A stretch of DNA of 64,000 bases, taken from the NCBI GenBank assembly GCA_017941235.1, contig JAGAWU010000020.1, positions 1 through 64,000 on the forward strand. Reading direction: 5' to 3'. The position numbers and the translations under genes were made by a program. This DNA comes from Bacilli bacterium. Lineage in GTDB: Bacteria; Bacillota_I; Bacilli_A; RF39; UBA660. The notes under the pieces are model-generated. The model ran no database searches, had not been told where the DNA came from, and saw nothing but the letters and a program-made list of their open reading frames with translations. This document shows positions 1-8,404 of the stretch, piece after piece. Within the stretch, counting starts at the first letter, position 1, and each line of letters starts with the position of its first letter.

Positions 1-97
1 TATCAATACCATATTTTTTCCCAATATTTATAGATGAATTACCATCTTTTTTTTCATTATAAACATTTATATATTTTTCATATGTTATTTTTGCCAT
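1..97 (-). CDS. N-terminal fragment of a transposase-like HTH protein (runs off window)
   Basis: An ATG at 97-95 follows a GAGG ribosome site at 7-base spacing. The first 32 residues begin MAKITYEKYINVY and continue NEKKDGNSSINIGKKYGID, the pattern of an IS3-family OrfA helix-turn-helix (charged first helix, then a short I-x-x-K-Y-G-I recognition helix). The reading frame is open to the window edge. Function is inferred from this short stretch and from the IS-like terminal sequence just upstream; it could be another HTH protein. Confidence 0.4.
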   Translation of the reverse strand, partial: MAKITYEKYINVYNEKKDGNSSINIGKKYGID

Positions 98-140
98 CAA
101 AAAACCTCGCTTCTATGTCCAAGAAACGGGGTTCATATCA
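1..140 (-). mobile_element. right-hand end of an IS3-family-like insertion (partial)
   Basis: Read on the minus strand, the sequence begins TGATATGAACCCCG near 140, continues with CTTGGACA, and is followed 40 bases later by a ribosome site and an ORF whose first residues look like a transposase OrfA helix-turn-helix. An end of the form TGAACCCC...TTGGACA is typical of IS3/IS150-group terminal repeats (recalled, not searched). The rest lies outside the window. The boundary coincides exactly with the stop codon of the neighbouring gene at 138-482, which supports an insertion there. Confidence 0.5.
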
Positions 141-482
141 AAGTGTATTTTTTTGCTTTTCAGTAAGATTTTTAGGTAACAATATAATTCCTTGCTTACC
201 ATGTTTACCTAAACTACCATCCTCATTATACTTCGTAGCATTTAAAAAAACAGCATGATTAAAAAGATGAGTATAAAAATATGAAATAGCTTCAGGAGCA
301 TGTTTATTTGTCAATTTCTTAAACATACCCACATCAGAATAATACTCTTTTGCAAAATTTAATAAAGTAGTCGAATGAAAATATCCATCCTTCATATCAC
401 CAATTTTCTTTATACCACCATCAAAAATATTAACATCTTGCTTATCACTACCAAATATAAAAGCTATTTTATAATCATCCAT
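138..482 (-). CDS. unrecognised 114-residue protein, C-terminus probably cut by an IS
   Basis: I do not recognise the family. The protein starts MDDYKIAFIFGSDKQDVNIF, lies directly downstream of ffh on the same strand (9-base gap) and is probably co-transcribed with it. The conserved-looking stretch HAPEAISYFYTHLFNH and the GKHGKQG motif suggest a folded domain. The last codons read EKQKNTL and the stop TGA at 140-138 is formed by the first bases of the IS-like end, so the natural C-terminus has probably been lost. The coding stretch itself looks intact and in frame up to that point. Confidence 0.6.
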   Translation of the reverse strand: MDDYKIAFIFGSDKQDVNIFDGGIKKIGDMKDGYFHSTTLLNFAKEYYSDVGMFKKLTNKHAPEAISYFYTHLFNHAVFLNATKYNEDGSLGKHGKQGIILLPKNLTEKQKNTL

Positions 483-490
483 ATAAACTC

Positions 491-1798
491 CTAGAATGGC
501 ATTTTAAAATTACCATTTTTCATTTGCTTCATCATTTTTTTCATTTGTTCAAATTGTGTCAATAATTTATTTACTTCTTGAACAGAAAGTCCACATCCTT
601 TAGCAATTCTTGTTTTACGACTTGCCTTAATAATATCAGGATTACGCCTTTCTTCAGGTGTCATTGAAAGTACAATTGCTTCTACATGTGCCATTTGTTT
701 AGGATCAATTTTAACATTATTAAGTCCCATCTTCTTAGCACCAGGTATCATCTTAAGCAATGATTCAAGTGGTCCTAGTTTTTTCATTTGCTTCATCGTA
801 GATAAGAAGTCCTCTAAATCAAACTTACCAGCTTGTAATCTCTTAACAGTTTTTTCAGCCTCTTTTTCATCAATAGCTTCTTCTGCTTTCTCAACAAGTG
901 AAACTATATCACCCATTCCAAGAATTCTACCAGCCATTCTTTCAGGATCAAAACCTTCAAGACCATCTAACTTTTCAGAAACACCAATAAACTTAATTGG
1001 CACATTTGTTAAATGTCTAACAGAAAGTGCAACACCACCTCTAGTATCACCATCTAATTTAGTAAGTATAACACCAGTTAAATTAAGTGAATCATTAAAT
1101 CCTTCAATTACATTTATAGCATCTTGACCCATCATAGAATCTATAACTAATAAAACTTCTTTAGGAGAAATCTCAGTATATATATTTTGAAGTTCTTCCA
1201 TTAACTGAGTATCAATATGAAGTCTACCAGCTGTATCTATTAAAACATAATCATATTTGTTTTCTTTAGCATATTTAATAGCATTTTGACTAATTTCTAC
1301 AGGATCTTTTTTTCCTTCCTCATATACTTCGATATTTAACTGTTTACCAATCTGTTTTAATTGATCTATAGCAGCAGGCCTATAAACATCGCAAGCAACT
1401 AAAAGTGGTTTCTTTGCATGTTTCTTACGCAAAAAATTTGCAAGTTTACCAATAGTAGTTGTTTTACCACTACCTTGAAGACCAACAAGCATTAAAACAG
1501 CAGGATTACCATTCAAATTAAGAGGAGCACTTTCTCCACCTAAAAGTTCAGTAAGCTCATCATTAACAATTTTTACAAACATATCACCCGGATTAATGCT
1601 TTTCTTAACTTCTTCACCTAGTGCTTTTTCCTTTACTGCATTAGTAAATTCCTTAACAACTTTATAATTAACATCCGCTTCTAAAAGTGCAAGACGTATT
1701 TCACGCATTACTTCACTGATATTTTCTTCAGTTATCTTTCCATAACCTTTTATCTTATGTATAGCATTTTGTAATCTATCACCTAAATTTTCAAACAT
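491..1798 (-). CDS. ffh: signal recognition particle protein Ffh (SRP54)
   Basis: GTPase subunit of the signal recognition particle. It binds signal sequences of nascent membrane proteins and 4.5S RNA and docks with FtsY at the membrane. The 435 residues show the N domain, then the G domain with P-loop GLQGSGKTTT near residue 106, DTAGR and TKLDGDTRGG, then a methionine-rich M domain ending in MKKMMKQMKNGNFKMPF. Length matches the family (about 440). The start ATG follows GGTGAT, which pairs with the 3' end of 16S rRNA. The FtsY gene and the SRP-operon regulator ylxM lie upstream, separated from ffh by a HerA-like ATPase gene, which is unusual. Confidence 0.97.
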   Translation of the reverse strand: MFENLGDRLQNAIHKIKGYGKITEENISEVMREIRLALLEADVNYKVVKEFTNAVKEKALGEEVKKSINPGDMFVKIVNDELTELLGGESAPLNLNGNPAVLMLVGLQGSGKTTTIGKLANFLRKKHAKKPLLVACDVYRPAAIDQLKQIGKQLNIEVYEEGKKDPVEISQNAIKYAKENKYDYVLIDTAGRLHIDTQLMEELQNIYTEISPKEVLLVIDSMMGQDAINVIEGFNDSLNLTGVILTKLDGDTRGGVALSVRHLTNVPIKFIGVSEKLDGLEGFDPERMAGRILGMGDIVSLVEKAEEAIDEKEAEKTVKRLQAGKFDLEDFLSTMKQMKKLGPLESLLKMIPGAKKMGLNNVKIDPKQMAHVEAIVLSMTPEERRNPDIIKASRKTRIAKGCGLSVQEVNKLLTQFEQMKKMMKQMKNGNFKMPF

Positions 1799-1848
1799 TT
1801 ATATCACCAATAATATTATAAATTAAAACATAAAGAAAAAACAACCCT

Positions 1849-1876
1849 AAAAAAAGAAGAATAGATAAACTATTCT
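1849..1876 (-). terminator. intrinsic terminator after the HerA-like gene
   Basis: On the minus strand GAATAG and CTATTC form a 6-bp stem around a short loop (1859-1864 with 1870-1875), followed by TTCTTTTTTT. It overlaps the stop codon of the 1870-4218 gene and would separate it from ffh. Confidence 0.6.
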
Positions 1877-4218
1877 CCTGTAGCTACTGTAACATCCCCA
1901 AAACCTTGCATAAAATTAGATGAAATATTTTGACCTTGAGGTATTATTATTTCAGGTTGTTTTTGTTGCATTTCAATATTTGGAGTTAAACTATTTGAAG
2001 TATTAATAAAACTTTGTGAACCAGGAATATTCGAATCAGCAGTAACTGGTATATCCAAATTATTTGGATTCATAGCACCATCATCTACATTAGCATTATA
2101 ATTCTGTACACTATTATAAGGCTCCATCAAATCTTTACTAGGAGTATCCTCAATTCCCTCCAAAAGATTAGGTGCAGATTCTTCTGTATTTTCCATTAAA
2201 GATGGTGACTCCATCAATTGCCCAAAACCACCAGTTGTATCATTTGATGATTGACTATTATTGTCATCTCTTTGCATAAAGAACGAATTTACCATATTAT
2301 TTGAATTAGAATTCTGTACTAAAGGACTATTTTCATTAGGTAAACTTGGTACTGAAACCTGTACTTGATTAGAACTAACACTTGGTGCATTAACTTGTAC
2401 TTGTGATGAATTTGAAACTGAATTAACTTCATTTTGTTGCTTCTGATTTGATTGTGCATGTGAATTATTTCCACCCCAAATTCTAACAACATCACAGTTT
2501 CCACTCTTAGGTTCAGGATTTGGCATCTTTAATCTAACAATAAGTGGAATTGTAAATGCCATACCAAATGCCAAACAAGTACCTGCTTGTAAAGTTTTCT
2601 GTTTTTCAACAATTTCATCACTAATATTTGGAACCATCTTTCTAATATATTCAACATCAGCTGGGTGATTCATCTTAAATATTAAGAAATTAGAACACTG
2701 TGAAATAACTGTATCACTCATTTCTACTGGTCTCTGAGTAATTAAACCAAGTATTACACCGTACTTACGTCCCTCTTTAGCAATACGATCAAATATATTA
2801 TATCCAATCAAGAAAGTATCTGTATCATTTTGAATATATCTATGAGCTTCTTCAACTATTAAATGGAAAGGAATACTAGCCCTATTAGATAATCCTTTAG
2901 CAAAACTAAATATTAATCTTGAATATATTTTAACTACTACTTTAGCAAAAACATCATCTACATCATCCAAATTAATATTAACGAATTGATATTTTCTACC
3001 ATTACTAATTAATAAAGATGAAATAAATTGTTCTAATGTTACATTATCAGGATACTCAAAATATTTAGCATTTTGACCAACTATTAGTGAATGAAGTCTA
3101 ACTCTAATAGTAACAGAATCACCATAAGTATTTTCATTTCTTAGCCATCCTTCACTAATTAATGTAAAGTTTAATGCCTTTTCTAAAGTATCTAAATCAT
3201 AAAAGAAATTACCTTCAGGTTCAAAACTATCAAAATCTTCATTTATAAATTTATGTAAGTATTCACCCATAAGTACACTTTCAGTAAAATTACCAAACTG
3301 ATCTATTATAAAACAATCTCTGAATTTTCTTGTATAACCAACACCTTGTACTATTGTCTCTAATGTAAATTCAGGTGTTGAACAAGATTCTAAAATTGAA
3401 AATATTTCATTTCTTTTATTTGGAGAAGTTTCATTTGTATATAAAATTGTAGTAATAGCTTTTGCAATCAAATGATTTTTAAACGCATTAGCATCTACTT
3501 CAGTTTGTGAAAATATTTTTGCAAGTTTAAGCATTCTTTCTATTATTGGCAATTGTGAATGTGTAGTAGCATTTAAAAGAAGAGCTAAATCTTGTTGATT
3601 AAGTAAATAAATAGGTATTCTTAGTTTTTCTGCAAAAGGATCTATCTCATTAGTAGAAATAAATCTATAATTATAATTTGAATTAATACTTGATAAATCT
3701 TTAAAAGCATTATAATACTCTGCAGAAGAATCAAACATAATTATATTTGATTTATAAGGGAATAGTCTTTGATCTTCAAACATATTTTGAAAAACTCTAC
3801 TAACACCGCAACTTTTACCAGAACCACTATTACCCATAATAGCAAAATGGTTACTAAAGAATCCATTTACATCCATATAAACATCTCTATCATTATAGAA
3901 AGGACTATTTCCTAAAAGCATATATCCAGGTTCATCTTTTCCAGTAACTAAAGGAATTTCTTGTTCTGAAATAACACGACATTTAGCATCTAAAGTGGGT
4001 TTTCTTAATGTACCACCATATAACTTATTATTTCTTATTTCACCCAAAAACCTAATCTTAACTAAATCACCATCAAGATCATCTACTTCACCCAATATAG
4101 TTTTTTCATTATCCTCAAAAATAACATGCAAGTTCATCAAATTAAATGTTAAATCTGCATCTGCTTTTAGTTTTACACTAGCTCCTTTATCACTAATATA
4201 AACAATTCGATCAAACAT
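1870..4218 (-). CDS. HerA-like DNA-translocase-type ATPase with disordered tail
   Basis: The 782-residue protein has an N-terminal beta-rich segment like the HAS barrel, Walker A GNSGSGKS at residues 129-136, a Walker B-like LIVEEAHRY, and the downstream motif GLITQRPVEMS typical of HerA/FtsK-superfamily ATPases (DUF87 type). From about residue 575 it changes to a Gln/Asn/Ser-rich low-complexity tail with no recognisable domain. HerA enzymes work as hexameric DNA pumps, often with a nuclease partner; no NurA-like nuclease is visible here. It lies between ylxM and ffh, and a terminator follows its stop, so it is likely its own unit. Role in this organism is unknown. Confidence 0.8.
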   Translation of the reverse strand: MFDRIVYISDKGASVKLKADADLTFNLMNLHVIFEDNEKTILGEVDDLDGDLVKIRFLGEIRNNKLYGGTLRKPTLDAKCRVISEQEIPLVTGKDEPGYMLLGNSPFYNDRDVYMDVNGFFSNHFAIMGNSGSGKSCGVSRVFQNMFEDQRLFPYKSNIIMFDSSAEYYNAFKDLSSINSNYNYRFISTNEIDPFAEKLRIPIYLLNQQDLALLLNATTHSQLPIIERMLKLAKIFSQTEVDANAFKNHLIAKAITTILYTNETSPNKRNEIFSILESCSTPEFTLETIVQGVGYTRKFRDCFIIDQFGNFTESVLMGEYLHKFINEDFDSFEPEGNFFYDLDTLEKALNFTLISEGWLRNENTYGDSVTIRVRLHSLIVGQNAKYFEYPDNVTLEQFISSLLISNGRKYQFVNINLDDVDDVFAKVVVKIYSRLIFSFAKGLSNRASIPFHLIVEEAHRYIQNDTDTFLIGYNIFDRIAKEGRKYGVILGLITQRPVEMSDTVISQCSNFLIFKMNHPADVEYIRKMVPNISDEIVEKQKTLQAGTCLAFGMAFTIPLIVRLKMPNPEPKSGNCDVVRIWGGNNSHAQSNQKQQNEVNSVSNSSQVQVNAPSVSSNQVQVSVPSLPNENSPLVQNSNSNNMVNSFFMQRDDNNSQSSNDTTGGFGQLMESPSLMENTEESAPNLLEGIEDTPSKDLMEPYNSVQNYNANVDDGAMNPNNLDIPVTADSNIPGSQSFINTSNSLTPNIEMQQKQPEIIIPQGQNISSNFMQGFGDVTVATGE

Positions 4219-4294
4219 AAACAGTCCCTCTTTTCATTCTTACCCTATTATGATAATTATACTATCTATAAATTAAAGTTGCAAGAAAAAAAGA

Positions 4295-4585
4295 TTATGA
4301 TAACAAAATATCAATAACCTTATCTTTTAATTTCTCATCATCTATGCATTTTAATATATTCTCTTTTTTACTATATAGTTTTAGTTTCAATTCAAATTCA
4401 TCTAATTTTTCTCTAATTACAGCAAGTTGTTTAGATACAGCATTACGACTTATATCAAAATCTGAAGATATTTCACTTAAAGATAAATCATTAAAGTAGT
4501 ACTCTTCGAAATACTCTCTCTGTTTATCAGTAAGTAGATTTTTATAAAGATCATATAATTCAGAATAATATACTAAATCTTTCAT
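4295..4585 (-). CDS. ylxM: YlxM/p13 family SRP-operon helix-turn-helix protein
   Basis: A 96-residue UPF0122 protein. Residues 20-65 form a sigma-like helix-turn-helix (LTDKQREYFEEYYFNDLSLS followed by the ISRNAVSK recognition helix). YlxM is known to be encoded between ftsY and ffh and to affect SRP function; here it is downstream of ftsY with one small membrane-protein gene between, which supports the assignment. The start ATG lies one base from the stop of the preceding gene, so translation is likely coupled. Confidence 0.9.
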   Translation of the reverse strand: MKDLVYYSELYDLYKNLLTDKQREYFEEYYFNDLSLSEISSDFDISRNAVSKQLAVIREKLDEFELKLKLYSKKENILKCIDDEKLKDKVIDILLS

Positions 4586-4586
4586 A

Positions 4587-5033
4587 TTATATTCCTAAAA
4601 TATTGATAATAGCTAATACCAATAGTACTATTCCTAATAAAAAATATAATATAGTAAATGCTTTTCTTTTATAAATGATTAAATTATTAACCCCAGTAAT
4701 TAACATAGTTAAACCAAGTGATATTTGAAGAGCAAACATTACTCTTTTTTGAAAGAAATAAACAATTGCTAAAATTAAAGTAATGATAGAAAGAATAAAT
4801 TGAATATTTAATAAAATAAACTGTTTCTTAGTTAGCTTTGGTTTTTGGACTTTTTCTTTTACTTCATCACTTTCTCCAGATTCAGATTCATTAACAGTAT
4901 CTAAAACTTCGATTATTTCATTTTCTTTAGTAACTTCATCATAATATTCATCAGATTTTGTTCTTTTTAATTCATTTTTCTTTTCATCAACACTTTTTAC
5001 TTCTTTTACTTCAGTTTTTTTCTTTTTTTTCAT
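4587..5033 (-). CDS. small membrane protein with charged N-terminus
   Basis: Unrecognised, 148 residues. Residues 1-65 are highly charged (a KKKKK start, then Glu-rich). After that come three or four hydrophobic segments of about 20 residues (FILLNIQFILSIITLILAIV, VMFALQISLGLTMLITGVNN, FTILYFLLGIVLLVLAIINI), so it is a small integral membrane protein with a cytoplasmic tail. It sits between ftsY and ylxM in a tight operon, and its AGGAGA ribosome site overlaps the ftsY stop codon. Location suggests a link to membrane-protein targeting, but that is inference only. Confidence 0.75.
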   Translation of the reverse strand: MKKKKKTEVKEVKSVDEKKNELKRTKSDEYYDEVTKENEIIEVLDTVNESESGESDEVKEKVQKPKLTKKQFILLNIQFILSIITLILAIVYFFQKRVMFALQISLGLTMLITGVNNLIIYKRKAFTILYFLLGIVLLVLAIINILGI

Positions 5034-5041
5034 ATTTTCTC

Positions 5042-6298
5042 CTATAAATCCTTAAATAATCCATAAATATATTTTTCTATATCAAATACTTGCAAATCTT
5101 CTTCTCTTTCTCCAAGGCCTATATATTTAACAGGAATACTTACCTCATCTTTTATTGCAAGTACTATACCACCTTTTGCAGTACCATCAAGTTTAGTAAG
5201 AACAATTCCAGTAATACTTGTTATTTCCTTAAAACTTTTAGCTTGACTAATTCCATTTTGACCAGTAGTTGCATCAATTACTAGAAGAGTTTCATGTGGT
5301 CCACCTTCTACTTGCTGACCAATTACTCTATTAATCTTTTCAAGTTCTTTCATTAAATTAACTTTGTTTTGAAGTCTACCAGCTGTATCAACTAAAACTA
5401 AATCGTAGTTTTCTTCTTTTGCTTTAACTAATCCATCAAAAACAACACTTGCAGGATCTGCACCTTGCTCTTTACCAAAGAAATCTACACCTATTTTTTT
5501 ACCCCAATCTTCAAGTTGTAAAACAGCTCCAGCTCTAAATGTATCTCCTCCAACAAGTAAAACTTTCTTGCCTTCTTTTTTCATTTTAGAAGCAATTTTA
5601 GCAATTGTAGTAGTTTTACCCACTCCATTTACCCCTACAAATAATACTACTGTAGGACCATTATCATTAAAATTAATTTTATTAACTAAGACTTCATCAT
5701 TAACATAAATTATGAAAAGCTCATCAATAATTATTTCTTTTAAATCCTCTGTATTTTCTATTTTTTCATGTTTAACTCTATCTCTAAGTCTATCCATAAA
5801 ATTCATAACAGTATTTACACCAATATCAGCCATAATTAGTGTTTCTTCAAGTTCATCAAAATAATCATCTGTTATTTTTTTATATTTATTAGTAAGAAAA
5901 GCTAGTTTACTAACAAAACCTTCTCTAGATTTAGTAAGTCCTTTTTCATATATCCTAACTTCTTCTAATTGTTTTTGTCTTTTTTCTTCTTTTTTCTTTT
6001 GTTTTAAAAGTAATTTTTCTTCTTTCTTTTTTTGTTTTAACTCTTTTTTAGTTAATTTTTCTTCTTCCTCAGGTTTTTCCTCATCTTCAGTTTCTTCTAC
6101 TTTCTCAAGTTCTTCCTCATCTTCAGATTCTTCTATTTCTTCAAGTTCTTCCTCATCTTCAGATTCTTCTATAGATTCATTATCCTCATCAACTTCAAAC
6201 CCATCTTCATCTGTTTGTTCAATTTCTTCTTCATCTATTTCTAAAGTTTCTTCATCCTTAGATGAAAACATCTTTTTAATTTTACTAAATAAACCCAT
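5042..6298 (-). CDS. ftsY: SRP receptor FtsY with long acidic N-terminus
   Basis: Membrane-associated GTPase receptor that binds the Ffh-ribosome complex. The C-terminal 300 residues are the NG domain, with P-loop GVNGVGKTTT, DTAGRLQNK, TKLDGTAKGG and a final amphipathic GLFKDL. The first 115 residues are an acidic region (strings of Glu/Asp, then Lys/Glu) as in E. coli FtsY, where it helps membrane contact. The acidic part contains a 12-residue direct repeat. The gene starts the ftsY - small membrane protein - ylxM unit. Confidence 0.96.
   Translation of the reverse strand: MGLFSKIKKMFSSKDEETLEIDEEEIEQTDEDGFEVDEDNESIEESEDEEELEEIEESEDEEELEKVEETEDEEKPEEEEKLTKKELKQKKKEEKLLLKQKKKEEKRQKQLEEVRIYEKGLTKSREGFVSKLAFLTNKYKKITDDYFDELEETLIMADIGVNTVMNFMDRLRDRVKHEKIENTEDLKEIIIDELFIIYVNDEVLVNKINFNDNGPTVVLFVGVNGVGKTTTIAKIASKMKKEGKKVLLVGGDTFRAGAVLQLEDWGKKIGVDFFGKEQGADPASVVFDGLVKAKEENYDLVLVDTAGRLQNKVNLMKELEKINRVIGQQVEGGPHETLLVIDATTGQNGISQAKSFKEITSITGIVLTKLDGTAKGGIVLAIKDEVSIPVKYIGLGEREEDLQVFDIEKYIYGLFKDL
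6106..6177 (-). repeat. two 36-bp tandem copies in the acidic region of ftsY
   Basis: The plus-strand unit starting CAAGTTCTTCCTCATCTTCA begins at 6106 and again at 6142, identical over about 32 of 36 bases; degenerate copies flank it. It encodes the repeated Glu-rich 12-mer ELEEIEESEDEE. A period divisible by three keeps frame, so copy number could vary without breaking ftsY. Confidence 0.85.
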
Positions 6299-6362
6299 TA
6301 TCTCATCTCCTTAATACACGATATTATTGTACCATAAAGAATTTGGAAAAAGAATAAAATTC

Positions 6363-6387
6363 AAAAAAAATCCACAAAAATTGTGGA
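6363..6387 (-). terminator. intrinsic terminator after the transglutaminase-like gene
   Basis: On the minus strand TCCACAATTTTTGTGGA forms a 7-bp stem (6371-6377 with 6381-6387) followed by eight T residues. It directly follows the stop of the 6388-8016 gene. Confidence 0.85.
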
Positions 6388-8016
6388 CTACTTTCTAAAA
6401 TCAAAACTATTATCATCAAAATCATCGTCAAATGAGCTTTCAAAACCACCATTATCATAATCATCATCAAAATAATCAAATATTGACTGTAATTTTTGTT
6501 TTCTTTCTCTTTCACGTTTCTTTTTGTTTTTGTTAACATGTACAGCTAATCCAATAGCAGACATAACACCTACTAAGGCACCTAACGTAATACTAATAGT
6601 TTTTCCATTAACATTAATACTAACTTTTTTATTTGAAGAATTATCTAATATTACACCACTTTTATCTTCAATATTATTAACATCAGCCAAAACATATTCA
6701 GGGACCATAATATCTGAAGTATGGGAAACTGGTTCAGAATCAAAATCACTATTCATATACCACTCAAGTTTATCAGTATTACCTTCCTTAATAGCATCTA
6801 CGGAAGAAACAGAGTGACAAATAATTGTTTTATGTTCATATCCCTGATCATCAACATAAGTTTCTCCTACTGTTTCATTAGTAATTTTCTCATCATCTAA
6901 CCAAGTAGAGTCAACATAATATAATTCTCCATCAATATTCATTAAATTCCATGCATGATTACTGCCGGCCATAATTAATGATTTTTGAGGAGAACCAATT
7001 CTATCAAAGATTGCCTCTACCAAAGCAGAATAATTACCACATACCGCAGTATCTTTATTAAAAACTGCATATAACAAACCATCTTTATAGAAATCAGCAA
7101 CAGGAACACTATCTGTATTTCCACTATAAATAGCTGCCGTTACACCTGGATCATATTGCAATTTATCCATAACAAAAATAAGGACTGCATCTAATTTTTC
7201 TCTATCAGTACTATTTTCAGAAATATTCAAAGAATTAACTATATCATCTAACTTCTTTGAAATATCTAAAAATGTCTCCTTATCTTTTAATTCTACTTCA
7301 ACACCTGCATTACGTAATGTATTATACTCATTAGTATTAAAATATACTGGTACTGTATAAGGTTCATCCCCTAATGTTAGTTTTTTTAAAAATGTAAGTT
7401 TAGTAAAATCAATATCACAATTACGATATGGTGAAATAGATAATTCCTCAAGTCCTTTCATCTTTTCAACAAATACAGGATTAATTATAGCATTCCCTAT
7501 ATCTAATTTTTTTAAATTAGGAAATCTTTCTCTAAGCATGTCAATATATTCTTCAGTAAGTTCTGAACCATCCCAACACTCAATAGATAAAGTTTCAACA
7601 TTAGACATTATTGGCATTGAATTAAAAATATTACAAGAATAACATTTTAAATCAAGGTTTTTCACTTTCTCAAAATATTTTAAATCACTTAAATCAGATT
7701 TTTCATCTAAACCACTTAACGTCAAAAAACCATCTACTGTTTTTGCAATACCTACAGTCCACTTGAAATGATAAGAATTTTGTATTGTAACTTTTTCTCC
7801 AAAATTTATTTCCCTATTATCTTCATCAATAGACATTATAGAATTATTATTATCTAATTCATCAGCTGATGCTTTAATACTACTAGTTAAAGCTCCAGAA
7901 TACATAGAAAGAGCCATTCCTCCAGCAAGTAATCCAGAAGTTATTCTTTTTAATGGATTACCAATTCTACTAGCATCTATCTTTTTATGATTTTTATCTA
8001 CTATTAACTTTTTCAC
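6388..8016 (-). CDS. secreted/anchored transglutaminase-like protein with leucine-rich repeats
   Basis: 542 residues. A twin-basic N-terminus and hydrophobic stretch (LLAGGMALSMYSGAL) form a signal peptide ending near ASA. Residues about 85-235 contain leucine-rich repeat-like lines (VKNLDLKC, VETLSIEC, LKKLDIGN, LEELSISP). Residues 325-400 carry the transglutaminase/cysteine protease triad: Cys in VCGNYSALVEAIF, His in NHAWNLMNIDG, Asp in YYVDSTW. A transmembrane helix (ITLGALVGVMSAIGLAV) and a Lys/Arg-rich then Asp-rich tail end the protein. The start is GTG in the overlap GTGA with the upstream gene, behind a GAGGGGG site. Likely acts on cell-surface proteins; the substrate is unknown. Confidence 0.8.
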   Translation of the reverse strand: MKKLIVDKNHKKIDASRIGNPLKRITSGLLAGGMALSMYSGALTSSIKASADELDNNNSIMSIDEDNREINFGEKVTIQNSYHFKWTVGIAKTVDGFLTLSGLDEKSDLSDLKYFEKVKNLDLKCYSCNIFNSMPIMSNVETLSIECWDGSELTEEYIDMLRERFPNLKKLDIGNAIINPVFVEKMKGLEELSISPYRNCDIDFTKLTFLKKLTLGDEPYTVPVYFNTNEYNTLRNAGVEVELKDKETFLDISKKLDDIVNSLNISENSTDREKLDAVLIFVMDKLQYDPGVTAAIYSGNTDSVPVADFYKDGLLYAVFNKDTAVCGNYSALVEAIFDRIGSPQKSLIMAGSNHAWNLMNIDGELYYVDSTWLDDEKITNETVGETYVDDQGYEHKTIICHSVSSVDAIKEGNTDKLEWYMNSDFDSEPVSHTSDIMVPEYVLADVNNIEDKSGVILDNSSNKKVSINVNGKTISITLGALVGVMSAIGLAVHVNKNKKKRERERKQKLQSIFDYFDDDYDNGGFESSFDDDFDDNSFDFRK

Positions 8017-8240
8017 AACAATACCCCCTCTAAAATTTGATTACAAATATTAAGCTCATTCTCAGTTAAATCCGTATTTAATTCATCAATTTCATAAACA
8101 TACTTTGCAACATAATAATTATTACGATCCATATCAGTGTAAATTACATAATTAAAAATATTATTAGCAAACTTAAAAATAGTGACAACTTCCATCTCTA
8201 ATCTCTTATTATTACTATCATATATATAAATATTATTCAT
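8013..8240 (-). CDS. small DUF1292-like protein
   Basis: 75 residues, beginning MNNIYIYDSNNKRLEMEVVT. The pattern of short acidic beta strands (EVVTIFKFANNIFNYVIYTD, then YYVAKYVYE) resembles the DUF1292 (YrzB) family of small cytoplasmic proteins; this is by eye only. It overlaps the transglutaminase-like gene by 4 bases (GTGA), so the two are translationally coupled. Confidence 0.6.
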   Translation of the reverse strand: MNNIYIYDSNNKRLEMEVVTIFKFANNIFNYVIYTDMDRNNYYVAKYVYEIDELNTDLTENELNICNQILEGVLL

Positions 8241-8318
8241 AAAGCCTCCTACTATAAATTTAGTATATATATTTTTTTTACAAAAGTCTACATTAGAAAA
8301 ACAAATAAATGTTATTTA

Positions 8319-8347
8319 TAGACAAAAAACAAATTATATTGTATAAT
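8319..8347 (+). promoter_or_regulatory. sigma-A-type promoter of rnjA
   Basis: TAGACA (8319-8324), a 17-base spacer and TATAAT (8342-8347). The predicted start leaves a leader of about 50 bases before rnjA. The GGAG ribosome site ends 14 bases before the ATG, a longer spacing than usual. Confidence 0.65.
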
Positions 8348-8404
8348 GTTAGCGTTAGTTCTTTTACGAGTTATATTAACAAGAAAGGAGATTAAATAAA
8401 ATAT

